17,725 bases of DNA, taken from positions 1-17,725 of the forward strand of contig JAASTO010000033.1 in NCBI GenBank assembly GCA_021767245.1, in the 5' to 3' direction. Under the pieces are notes generated by a model. That model searched no databases. It was not told the DNA's origin and saw only the letters and a program-made list of their open reading frames with translations. This document shows positions 1-7,641 of the stretch, one piece after another. The position numbers were made by a program, and so were the translations under genes. The stretch is from Balneolaceae bacterium (lineage in GTDB: Bacteria > Bacteroidota > Rhodothermia > Balneolales > Balneolaceae). Numbering within the stretch: the stretch's first letter is position 1; every line of letters starts with the position of its first letter.

Positions 1-1611
1 ACGCTCGATTATCTGGAAAATCTTGGGGTGAATGCCATAGAGTTAATGCCGGTGAGTGAATTTGACGGCAACCTGAGTTGGGGATACAATCCGAGTTTTC
101 ATCTGGCTCTCGATAAATTTTACGGTACACCCGAAGCCTTCAAGCGCTTTGTGGATGAGGCTCATAAAAGGGATATGGCAGTGATCCTGGATGTGGTAAT
201 GAATCACGCAACGGGAGCGAGTTCTCTTTACAGACTATATGATTATGGTGAAAATCCTTATTTCAATCCAACTCCAACGCATGCCTATAATGTGTTCAAT
301 GACTTTGATCACTCGTATTCAGGTACCAGATACTACACCAAACGCATGATCGAGCACTGGATAGAGGAATACCGTGTGGATGGATTCCGATGGGACCTGA
401 CTAAAGGATTTACCCAGAATTGTACGGAAACCGATGAAAGCTGTACCGGAAGTTATCAGCAGGACAGGGTGGATGTACTAAAAAAATATGCTGATTATCA
501 GTGGGACGCTGATCCTAACTTTTATGTGATCTTTGAACACCTTGGTGGTGAACAAGAAGAGGCTGAATGGGCGAATTATCGTCTTGATGAAGGGAAAGGC
601 ATAATGCTTTGGGGTAATATGAATGGAGCTTACAATGAAGCAACCATGGGTTTTCCTAACAACTCTGACTTAACCGGAGTGTTATCCGAATCTCGATCAA
701 CTTTTGAAGCTCGCCATTTGGTTGGTTATATGGAAAGCCATGATGAGCAGCGCCTGATGTACAAGAACCTTTTATATGGCGCTCAATCAGGTGATTATAA
801 CATCAAAGATCTGTCAACGGCATTGGACCGACAAAAGATTGCGGGGGCTTTCTTCTTTACCTTACCCGGACCAAAAATGCTTTGGCAGTTTGGGGAGCTT
901 GGGTATGAAGTGAATATAGATTATAACGGTAGAACCGGTGAGAAACCGATCCGATGGGAGTATTTTGAAGATCCTGATCGTCTGAAATTATACAAAACCT
1001 GGCAGGCACTGCTTCATTTAAGGCACTCCAGTCCGGCCTTTACATCTCCCGATAATTTTATTTATGAACTGGGTGGCGCAGTCAAAACCATCACTCTTGA
1101 GCACTCTGATACCGATGTAGTGATAGCCGGTAATTTTGGTATCACTGAAACTACTATCACTCTTGACTACACACAGGATGGCACCTGGTTTGATTATTTC
1201 GATGCATCAACCGTCAGTGTTTCCGGACAACAGAGGGAGCTGACCTTACGTCCCGGTGAGTTCAGGATCTACACGACCAAAGAATTTACAGCCCCGGATG
1301 AGGAATTAGTAGTATCCAATGAAAATCCGAATGGAGAGGATATACCACAGAATTTTGGTCTCGGGCAGAATTACCCGAATCCATTCAATCCAACTACTTC
1401 ATTTACCTATAACGTGCCTCAAACATCGGAAGTCAAACTTGAAGTGTTCGATATGCTGGGAAGAAAAGTTAAGGAACTGGTAAATGAGCGTAAAGCAGCC
1501 GGTAGCTATACCGTATCTTTCGATGCCAGCGATCTGAGCAGTGGAATGTATATCTACCGATTACAGGCTGCGGAAACCGTTCTCTCCAAGAAAATGACGC
1601 TCATCAAATAA
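1..1611 (+). CDS. GH13 alpha-amylase-family glycosidase with T9SS sorting domain (5' truncated)
   Basis: The reading frame is open from base 1, so the true start lies upstream; the GTG at 28 is an internal valine codon, not a start. All four GH13 conserved regions are visible: region I DVVMNH (codons from 190), region II GFRWDLTKG with the nucleophile Asp codon at 394-396, region III VIFEHLG with the acid/base Glu, and region IV MESHDEQR with the third carboxylate. An all-beta C domain follows. The last 85 or so residues are a type IX secretion type A sorting domain (NYPNPFNPTT, then DMLGRKVKEL, then SSGMYIYRLQ and a basic KKMTLIK end). The protein is therefore probably exported by T9SS and attached to the surface or released, acting on large alpha-glucans. 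The GFRWD and SHDE forms recall the branching-enzyme-like side of GH13, so hydrolase versus transglycosylase is open. Two cysteines shortly after region II could form a disulfide. The next GH13 gene starts 12 nt downstream, suggesting one transcript. Family call is very secure; exact specificity is not. Confidence 0.95.
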   Translation, partial: TLDYLENLGVNAIELMPVSEFDGNLSWGYNPSFHLALDKFYGTPEAFKRFVDEAHKRDMAVILDVVMNHATGASSLYRLYDYGENPYFNPTPTHAYNVFNDFDHSYSGTRYYTKRMIEHWIEEYRVDGFRWDLTKGFTQNCTETDESCTGSYQQDRVDVLKKYADYQWDADPNFYVIFEHLGGEQEEAEWANYRLDEGKGIMLWGNMNGAYNEATMGFPNNSDLTGVLSESRSTFEARHLVGYMESHDEQRLMYKNLLYGAQSGDYNIKDLSTALDRQKIAGAFFFTLPGPKMLWQFGELGYEVNIDYNGRTGEKPIRWEYFEDPDRLKLYKTWQALLHLRHSSPAFTSPDNFIYELGGAVKTITLEHSDTDVVIAGNFGITETTITLDYTQDGTWFDYFDASTVSVSGQQRELTLRPGEFRIYTTKEFTAPDEELVVSNENPNGEDIPQNFGLGQNYPNPFNPTTSFTYNVPQTSEVKLEVFDMLGRKVKELVNERKAAGSYTVSFDASDLSSGMYIYRLQAAETVLSKKMTLIK

Positions 1612-1623
1612 AAGAGTTTAAGT

Positions 1624-3996
1624 ATGATCTCAAATATTAAAAGATTTTCAGTAGCACTCATAGTAACCTTTGTTATTGTCGGGTGTACCGCTCCGATCGA
1701 TGCCCCCCATAATTCAGAGATCATTGGATTGGCTTCTCCGGTCACTCTGGAGCATGATACCACTCAAATCATTACGGCAGATTATTTCAAATCTCACTCA
1801 CTCATCGATTCCATCCAGGCCCCAACCGGCCTGGAGGCGAAATTAAGCCGTGATAAAAGTACCATTACTCTCGCCGGCTCTATTCAGGATCCGTTGGATA
1901 TTTTGAAGATATGGGCCGATGGATATGCCTACGATATACTGTTGATGGCATCAAACAAGAAGCAGGTAACCATTACTTTCGATCCTAAGGGAAAGAATGT
2001 TAGCTCAGTAAAGCTGAAAGGCGAGATGAATAACTGGAATCCCAATGCTGCCATTCTTGAAAAGAACGGAGAAGTTTGGGAAATCAGCATGATCGTAAAT
2101 GAAGGCGTGTATCAGTATGTGTTTGTGGTGGATGGGGTAGAAATGCCTGATCCCGATAATCCGAAAACGGTTTCAAACGGTATGGGTGGTACCAATTCGG
2201 TTCTCACGGTAGGGAATCCCGATGCTGACAGACTTTATCTTGAAACCTATGATCATTCCGGTCCATCGGTATATCTGAAGACGGAGTCGCCCGAAAACAC
2301 CATTGTATTCTGGGAAAACTACCAGCTTGAAACCCGCCATCAGGACAATATGGTGAGTTTTCAGATTCCCGGTAACGCCAGAAGTATGCCACGTTCAAGT
2401 ATCAGAGCCTGGACTTTTGATGATAACGGACAGGTCTCCAATGATGTGCTGATACCACTGAATAATGGATGGGTAGTAGAATCTGCTTCGGACCTGACCC
2501 GAAAGGACTACCATAACTGGAACATGTATTTCGTACTCATCGACCGGTTCAAAGATGGTAATCCTTCCAACACCAGAAAAGTGGATGATCCTCAGATACA
2601 CCCCAAAGCAAATTACTACGGCGGTGATTTTGCAGGGATCACACAAAAGATAGAAGACGGATATTTTGAAAGTATTGGGGTGAACACACTGTGGTTATCG
2701 CCAATCACCAAAAACCCTGAAGGTGCCTACGGACTTTGGGATAAAGGGGGCGTGACCACGAAATTTTCCGGTTATCACGGATACTGGCCCATCTCATCCT
2801 CAAAACTGGATGACCGGTTTGGAACCAAAGAAGAATTTGAGACACTACTGGACGTAGCCCATGAAAATGAAATGAGTGTGATCCTCGATTATGTGGCGAA
2901 CCATGTACACGAGGAACACCCGGTCTATCAGAGAAACCCGGACTGGGCAACAGACCTGTATTTGCCTGACGGTTCACTGAACACTGAAAAATGGGATGAA
3001 TACCGACTTACCACCTGGTTCGATACCTTTATGCCTACCCTTGATTTCTCCAAGCAAGAAGTGATAGAAACCATGACGGATTCCGCTTTATTCTGGGTAA
3101 AGGAATATGACCTGGATGGATTCAGGCATGATGCTACCAAACATATTCAGCTGGAATTCTGGAGAACCCTGACCCGTAAGATCAAAGATTCAGTGACCAT
3201 ACCGACCGGTAAACAGATTTTTCAGATCGGAGAGACCTACGGAAGCCGCGAGTTGGTGGCCAGCTATATCAATTCGGGAATGTTAGACAGTCAGTTCGAT
3301 TTCAATATGTATGATATCGGGCTGAATACCTTTGGGCAGGGCAACAGCTTTGAAAACCTGCAAACACAGCTTCAGGAAAGTTTTAACTACTACGGCTATC
3401 ACAACCTGATGGGCTACATTTCGGGTAATCACGACAAAACCAGATTCATCACTTTGACCAGTGGAGAAGTAAGCTGGGATGAGGACGGTAAATTAGCTGG
3501 TTGGACGAGGGAAATTGAAGATCCACAAGCTTTTGCTTACAAGAGGCTCAGCATGTTTCATGCCTTTAATCAAACCATACCGGGCATTCCGGTTACTTAT
3601 ATGGGGGATGAATACGGTCAGCCCGGTGCCAACGATCCCGATAACAGGCGATGGATGGAATTTGATGAAAGCGAGCTGACTGAGCCTGAGATCGCAAACA
3701 GAAATATCTTTAGTAAGCTCACAGAACTCAGAAACAGTGAAATGTCACTGACCTATGGTGATTTCAGATTCCACACCGTAGGTGAAGATCAGTTAGCGTA
3801 CTCAAGGGCCTACTTTGAAGATCAGTCCATTGTGGTTTTTAATAAAGCTGATTCTGCACAAGAAATTGACATACAGCTTAGGGATGAATTTGATTACACA
3901 AATCTGAAAGCCCATTTTGGCCATGATTTCCGTGTTGAAAATGGAAGATTATATGTAACGCTTCCATCCAATGCATTTGAAATTTTAACTTTGTGA
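1624..3996 (+). CDS. Multidomain GH13 lipoprotein (cyclomaltodextrinase/neopullulanase-like)
   Basis: 790 residues. The N-terminus is a lipoprotein signal peptide with lipobox VIVGC (Cys21), so the mature protein is predicted to be lipid-anchored in the envelope. Domains in order: a poorly characterised beta-rich stretch (about 30-112); an AMPK/CBM48-like glycogen-binding fold (about 115-197, with KLKGEMNNWNP and the YQYVFVVDG strand); a second beta domain resembling the N-terminal domain of cyclomaltodextrinases (about 203-285); the GH13 barrel (about 297-710); and a small C-terminal beta domain. Catalytic regions are intact: DYVANH (422-427), GFRHD with nucleophile Asp503, GETYG with acid/base Glu537, and GNHDK with Asp604. 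Family knowledge points to hydrolysis of cyclodextrins, pullulan or maltodextrins in the periplasm or at the cell surface, similar in role to SusA. The start is chosen because it gives an immediate signal peptide 12 nt after the preceding stop. The gene is in the same orientation as its GH13 neighbours. Specificity cannot be read from the sequence. Confidence 0.95.
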   Translation: MISNIKRFSVALIVTFVIVGCTAPIDAPHNSEIIGLASPVTLEHDTTQIITADYFKSHSLIDSIQAPTGLEAKLSRDKSTITLAGSIQDPLDILKIWADGYAYDILLMASNKKQVTITFDPKGKNVSSVKLKGEMNNWNPNAAILEKNGEVWEISMIVNEGVYQYVFVVDGVEMPDPDNPKTVSNGMGGTNSVLTVGNPDADRLYLETYDHSGPSVYLKTESPENTIVFWENYQLETRHQDNMVSFQIPGNARSMPRSSIRAWTFDDNGQVSNDVLIPLNNGWVVESASDLTRKDYHNWNMYFVLIDRFKDGNPSNTRKVDDPQIHPKANYYGGDFAGITQKIEDGYFESIGVNTLWLSPITKNPEGAYGLWDKGGVTTKFSGYHGYWPISSSKLDDRFGTKEEFETLLDVAHENEMSVILDYVANHVHEEHPVYQRNPDWATDLYLPDGSLNTEKWDEYRLTTWFDTFMPTLDFSKQEVIETMTDSALFWVKEYDLDGFRHDATKHIQLEFWRTLTRKIKDSVTIPTGKQIFQIGETYGSRELVASYINSGMLDSQFDFNMYDIGLNTFGQGNSFENLQTQLQESFNYYGYHNLMGYISGNHDKTRFITLTSGEVSWDEDGKLAGWTREIEDPQAFAYKRLSMFHAFNQTIPGIPVTYMGDEYGQPGANDPDNRRWMEFDESELTEPEIANRNIFSKLTELRNSEMSLTYGDFRFHTVGEDQLAYSRAYFEDQSIVVFNKADSAQEIDIQLRDEFDYTNLKAHFGHDFRVENGRLYVTLPSNAFEILTL

Positions 3997-4018
3997 TTGT
4001 GAATCAAGATTAAGAAGG

Positions 4019-4136
4019 TTAGCAACCTCGAAGTGTCCATAGGGCCTGCGAGCGTTGCGAAAAACGACGAAGATACTTTTAACCGAACGCTGCGAGATCT
4101 TGAGGACGCTCGCAGGTTCTGCAATTTGCTTGCTAA
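4019..4136. repeat. GC-rich imperfect inverted repeat between two GH13 genes
   Basis: The 173-nt gap between the second and third GH13 genes holds nested inverted repeats. The strongest is a perfect 11-bp pair, CCTGCGAGCGT (4045-4055) and ACGCTCGCAGG (4106-4116). Outside it lie TTAGCAA (4019-4025) and TTGCTAA (4130-4136). A competing inner pair is AGCGTT (4051-4056) with AACGCT (4086-4091), and a small hairpin AGGTT/AACCT sits at 4016-4028. The block is clearly more GC-rich than the flanking intergenic DNA and has no T-tract after it, so it does not look like a plain intrinsic terminator. It could be a dispersed REP- or MITE-like repeat unit, or an RNA structure that stabilises or attenuates the mRNA between the two GH13 genes. 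No direct target-site duplication was recognised. Confidence 0.6.
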
Positions 4137-4169
4137 AAAATTTATCAACAACCATTACACAAAACACTC

Positions 4170-5543
4170 ATGAATCGATTTAAAAACCTGTTTTTAGCTT
4201 TTATAACCATTTCCACGCTGATGCTGTCATCTTGTGCCGCTCCTGAGGTTGATACCAATGAAGCACAAATTGATGCCATTACGGCTCATCCTGAATGGAG
4301 TAAGAATGCCAGCATTTATGAAGTGAATATCCGGCAGTATTCAGAAGAGGGGACCTTCAATGCCTTCCGTGAAGACCTGCCACGTCTTGAAGCCATGGGC
4401 GTTGATATTCTTTGGTTGATGCCTATTCATCCAATCGGGGAGAAGAACCGCAAAGGTCCTTTGGGTAGTTATTATTCAATTCAAGACTACAAAGCCGTTA
4501 ATCCTAATTTTGGAACAGAAGAAGATTTCAAAGCTTTGGTTAGTGAAGCCCATGATCTGGGAATGAAAGTGATCATCGATTGGGTAGCCAATCATACTGC
4601 ATGGGATAATCCATGGACAGAAAACAAGGATTGGTATGAACTGGATGAAAACGGCAATTTTATTCCACCAAGAGGAACTGACTGGACAGATGTGATTCAG
4701 TTGGATTATGAAAATGAGGAAATGAGGGCGGCTATGACCGATGCCATGGAATACTGGGTTCGCAATTTTGGTGTGGATGGTTATCGCTGTGATGTAGCTG
4801 GCATGGTTCCACTTGATTTCTGGAAGGGTGTACGTGCCAAATTGGATGATATCAAGCCGGTATTCATGCTGGCAGAAGATGAAGGACCTGAAATGCATGA
4901 GGCCTTTGATATGACTTATGCCTGGAGCTATGCACATATCATCCGGGAAATTGCTGCCGGTAATGATGATTTTGGTACGCTTGACAGCCTGATGGAAGTG
5001 GAAGAAACCAAATTCCCTGAAAGTGCTTACCGCATGTATTTCACCACCAACCATGATGAGAACTCCTGGAACGGCACAGATCCCGGAATGTATGGAGACA
5101 ACTTTGAGAACTTCGCGGTACTGTCTGCTACCATAGACGGTATGCCTTTGATCTATAATGGACAGGAATCAAATCTTGATAAGCAACTTGAGTTTTTTGA
5201 GAAAGATGAAATTGAGTGGAAGGATTATGAGTATCAGGCATTTTATACGATGCTTCTTCAGCTTAAGGAAGACAATGAAGCGTTGTGGAATGGACAGTAT
5301 GGAGGTGACTTGAATATCTTCGAATCACCCGAACAAACTTATGCCTACAAAAGGGTAAAAGGTGATGATTGGGTCTTTGTGTATTTGAATAACAGCACGG
5401 AATCTATTAATGTGCCACTCGAGGATTATGAGATTCCGGTTGATGCATCAACCTATGAGATCTATTCAGAACAATTGCCACCGACAGAGAATGGTTATTT
5501 TGAAGTGGCACCAAATTCATGGTTGCTGATCGCGAATGATTAA
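4170..5543 (+). CDS. Compact GH13 alpha-amylase lipoprotein
   Basis: 457 residues. The signal peptide ends in lipobox LSSC (Cys22), so an envelope lipoprotein is predicted. Almost the whole mature protein is a GH13 barrel with a short C-terminal beta domain; there is no carbohydrate-binding module. Conserved regions: DWVANH (137-142), GYRCDVAG with nucleophile Asp208, MLAEDEG with acid/base Glu236, and TNHDEN with Asp296. The opening segment ASIYEVNIRQYS and the PIHPIGEKNRKG stretch match, from memory, a group of small alpha-amylases common in maltose loci of Flavobacteriia and relatives. A role in cutting maltodextrins in the periplasm before import by the transporter encoded next is likely. 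The start ATG has no Shine-Dalgarno-like sequence upstream, but the signal peptide fixes it. The cysteine right before the nucleophile (RCD) is uncommon in GH13 as a whole but appears to be normal for this group. Exact substrate unknown. Confidence 0.95.
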   Translation: MNRFKNLFLAFITISTLMLSSCAAPEVDTNEAQIDAITAHPEWSKNASIYEVNIRQYSEEGTFNAFREDLPRLEAMGVDILWLMPIHPIGEKNRKGPLGSYYSIQDYKAVNPNFGTEEDFKALVSEAHDLGMKVIIDWVANHTAWDNPWTENKDWYELDENGNFIPPRGTDWTDVIQLDYENEEMRAAMTDAMEYWVRNFGVDGYRCDVAGMVPLDFWKGVRAKLDDIKPVFMLAEDEGPEMHEAFDMTYAWSYAHIIREIAAGNDDFGTLDSLMEVEETKFPESAYRMYFTTNHDENSWNGTDPGMYGDNFENFAVLSATIDGMPLIYNGQESNLDKQLEFFEKDEIEWKDYEYQAFYTMLLQLKEDNEALWNGQYGGDLNIFESPEQTYAYKRVKGDDWVFVYLNNSTESINVPLEDYEIPVDASTYEIYSEQLPPTENGYFEVAPNSWLLIAND

Positions 5544-5567
5544 TTGATTACACGTTTATGGTTTGGA

Positions 5568-5610
5568 GGTAAAAGTGCCTTAGACCATTTAGTTTTACCA
5601 GATATTTTTT
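5568..5610 (+). terminator. Weak terminator-like hairpin after the third GH13 gene
   Basis: GGTAAAA (5568-5574) pairs with TTTTACC (5593-5599) across an 18-nt loop, and a run of six T follows at 5605-5610. The stem has only two G-C pairs and a long loop, so termination would be inefficient at best. It could reduce readthrough from the upstream GH13 genes into the transporter gene. Confidence 0.3.
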
Positions 5611-5616
5611 GTGACA

Positions 5617-5654
5617 GACCCGATTCATCAGTCATGATATCCGTCAGATGGGTC
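5617..5654. promoter_or_regulatory. Possible structured leader or operator upstream of the sugar transporter
   Basis: In the 167-nt gap before the MFS gene, GACCC (5617-5621) and GGGTC (5650-5654) form an inverted repeat, with CATC (5626-5629) facing GATG (5647-5650). The arms are short and broken. The region is a plausible place for a promoter or sugar-responsive regulator site because it separates the GH13 genes from the transporter, but no recognised operator consensus or convincing promoter hexamers were found. Confidence 0.2.
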
Positions 5655-5710
5655 ATTCTGCATAATTTTAATTACAAATAGTAAATCAATAATTTAAAAA
5701 TATTCGGCTT

Positions 5711-7255
5711 ATGTCTGACCAACTTTTAAATAAAAGACCAAAGCTCAGTTTCTGGGAAATTTGGAATATGAGCTTTGGATTTCTGGGAATTCAATTTGGA
5801 TTTGCGCTGCAAAACGCCAATGTGAGCCGGATCTTTGAGACGCTGGGAGCCAATGTTGATGATATCCCCATTTTGTGGATCGCAGCACCGCTGACCGGTC
5901 TGGTCATTCAGCCTATTATCGGTTATTTCAGTGACCGAACCTGGACACGACTGGGCAGAAGGCGACCTTATTTTTTATTTGGAGCAATTGCCGCCTCGGC
6001 TGCATTGATCATCATGCCTAATTCGTCGGTTCTATGGGTGGCAGCCGGTATGCTTTGGATCATGGACGCTTCCATTAATATTTCAATGGAGCCATTCCGT
6101 GCCTTTGTTGGTGACATGCTGCCTTCCGAACAGCGGACCAAAGGGTTTGCCATGCAGAGTTTCTTTATTGGAACCGGAGCTGTAGTCGCCTCAGCATTGC
6201 CTTGGATGTTAAACAACTGGTTTGGTGTAGCTAATACCGCCCCGGAAGGAATGATCCCGCCATCTGTAAAATGGTCTTTTTATTTGGGTGCCATTGCATT
6301 CATTGGGGCGGTGGTCTGGACAGTAAGCAAGACCAAAGAATACACTCCTGAGCAACTGAAGGCATTTGAAGATGCCGAAAAAGAGGATATCGAGGATAAA
6401 AATGCTCTCAGAGAAGTACCTATTGAAGCCGGTGATGGACAGAAGAAAGTTGTAATTGGGATAGTATCAGCTCTATTTGGAGCGGTGACCACATGGTTGA
6501 CTTATCACTATGGATTAGACAAGGAAGTGTATGTAGCAACCGGTGGTATAACGGTGGTTGGTTTGGTGATGATGGTAGCAGGATTTCTGCAACGATCCGG
6601 AAAAACCGATCAAGGCTTGGTGGTGGTAATGCACGATTTCATTCATATGCCAAAAACCATGAAACAGTTGGCTCTGGTTCAGTTTTTCTCCTGGTTTGCT
6701 TTGTTTGCCTTATGGATCTACACAACCGCAGCGGTTACATCCCATATATATGGAACCAGTGATACCACATCGGCTCTTTATAACGAAGGGGCAGACTGGG
6801 TTGGTCTTATGTTCGGAGTTTACAACGGAATTGCAGCAATCGTTGCGTTTGGGTTGGCACCTATGGCCAAACTGCTAAGTCGTAAATGGGTGCATGCCAT
6901 TTCATTGATGCTGGGTGGAGCCGGACTCATCATGATCTACTTTATCTCTGACCCCATGATGATGATCGTATCTATGGTTGGAGTTGGTATAGCCTGGGCA
7001 TCCATTCTGGCGATGCCGTATGCCATTCTGGCCGGCTCAATTCCTGCTAAAAAGATGGGATTATATATGGGGATCTTTAATTTCTTTATCGTACTTCCAC
7101 AGCTCATTGCGGCCACCGTATTAGGGTATGTAACACGAGCCTACTTTGGAGGTGAGGCCGTTTTTGCCCTCGTACTTGGAGGGATCGTACTGTTCATCGC
7201 TGCAGCCACGATGTACTTTGTGGACGATGTGGATGAGCAAGTTGACAAAGCTTAA
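5711..7255 (+). CDS. MFS sugar transporter (SLC45/GPH-like, probable maltose/maltodextrin importer)
   Basis: 514 residues and very hydrophobic. The MFS motif A region reads SDRTWTRLGRRRP (74-86), the form seen in the SLC45/sucrose-symporter and GPH-like groups. By eye I count six helices (about 15-205), a charged cytoplasmic loop (about 206-246, rich in Glu/Lys/Asp), two further hydrophobic helices (about 247-268 and 272-292), then six more helices (about 320-505), giving 14 rather than 12. The protein should sit in the inner membrane and import di- or oligosaccharides with a coupling ion. Location among GH13 genes argues for maltose or maltodextrins as the substrate; the sequence alone does not prove this. 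The ATG lies after an A/T-rich stretch with no Shine-Dalgarno-like element, typical of this group of bacteria. In the sense direction it is followed after 68 nt by the antitoxin gene. Confidence 0.92.
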   Translation: MSDQLLNKRPKLSFWEIWNMSFGFLGIQFGFALQNANVSRIFETLGANVDDIPILWIAAPLTGLVIQPIIGYFSDRTWTRLGRRRPYFLFGAIAASAALIIMPNSSVLWVAAGMLWIMDASINISMEPFRAFVGDMLPSEQRTKGFAMQSFFIGTGAVVASALPWMLNNWFGVANTAPEGMIPPSVKWSFYLGAIAFIGAVVWTVSKTKEYTPEQLKAFEDAEKEDIEDKNALREVPIEAGDGQKKVVIGIVSALFGAVTTWLTYHYGLDKEVYVATGGITVVGLVMMVAGFLQRSGKTDQGLVVVMHDFIHMPKTMKQLALVQFFSWFALFALWIYTTAAVTSHIYGTSDTTSALYNEGADWVGLMFGVYNGIAAIVAFGLAPMAKLLSRKWVHAISLMLGGAGLIMIYFISDPMMMIVSMVGVGIAWASILAMPYAILAGSIPAKKMGLYMGIFNFFIVLPQLIAATVLGYVTRAYFGGEAVFALVLGGIVLFIAAATMYFVDDVDEQVDKA

Positions 7256-7274
7256 ATGCCCAGGATTAGAAGAA

Positions 7275-7304
7275 GTTGCAATAAATTATTAATTTCGTTG
7301 CAAC
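7275..7304. promoter_or_regulatory. Operator-like inverted repeat upstream of the toxin-antitoxin pair
   Basis: GTTGCAA (7275-7281) and TTGCAAC (7298-7304) are perfect 7-bp inverted arms separated by a 16-nt A/T-rich centre. The right half, GTTGCAAC (7297-7304), is itself palindromic. The repeat ends 19 nt before the antitoxin ATG. RHH antitoxins usually repress their own promoter by binding such palindromes as multimers, so this is a good candidate autoregulatory operator. Promoter hexamers inside it could not be assigned with confidence. Confidence 0.55.
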
Positions 7305-7323
7305 GAGAAATAATTCGAGAGCA

Positions 7324-7641
7324 ATGAGCAAGAAAGACAAAAATAAAAAAGACATTGTCTGGTTCGGTATGAAGCTTAGCCCCGAGGAAAAGGCCAAGAT
7401 CAAAATGCTGGCTAAAAGGAAAGGGCTATCTCAAAAAGAATTGATCTTAAGTCTTGTAAATGAAGAGATGATGGAGTATGAAGTTGAACCGAAACCTGGT
7501 TCGTTGCTGGATCGGATGCAACATCTCGTAGGAATTATAGAAGACGGACCAACAGATCTTTCCACTAACCCTAAATATATGGAAGACTTTGGTAAAGACA
7601 GTCTATATAGACGCCGGACCAATAGTAGCAATTCTAAGTAA
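7324..7641 (+). CDS. Ribbon-helix-helix antitoxin of a PIN-toxin (VapBC-type) pair
   Basis: 105 residues. A lysine-rich start is followed by an apparent RHH DNA-binding unit: ribbon IVWFGMKLS (11-19), helix PEEKAKIKMLAKRKG (20-34), and helix LSQKELILSLVNEEM (35-49). The second half (about 55-105) contains DLSTNPKYMEDFGK, a motif I associate with antitoxins placed before PIN toxins; this part would wrap around the toxin. Family role: neutralise the toxin and repress the shared promoter. The gene overlaps the downstream PIN gene by 53 nt, in a different frame. Start chosen at ATG 7324, which directly precedes the lysine-rich segment and follows the operator-like palindrome. It could conceivably be a plain RHH regulator, but the PIN neighbour makes antitoxin the best call. 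Confidence 0.8.
   Translation: MSKKDKNKKDIVWFGMKLSPEEKAKIKMLAKRKGLSQKELILSLVNEEMMEYEVEPKPGSLLDRMQHLVGIIEDGPTDLSTNPKYMEDFGKDSLYRRRTNSSNSK

Noticed and set aside
28..30. GTG at 28 as the start of the first GH13 gene
   Set aside because: The frame continues upstream to base 1 with typical barrel sequence (TLDYLENLGVNAIELMPV), so the gene is cut by the window.
3894..4167. Minus-strand frames of 85 and 60 residues covering the 4019-4136 inverted repeat
   Set aside because: They overlap each other in different frames and their openness can be explained by the repeat; no domain or start context supports them.
4476..5054. 192-residue open frame on the minus strand
   Set aside because: Fully antisense to the third GH13 gene, whose catalytic motifs are intact; the minus-strand protein has no recognisable domain or signal.
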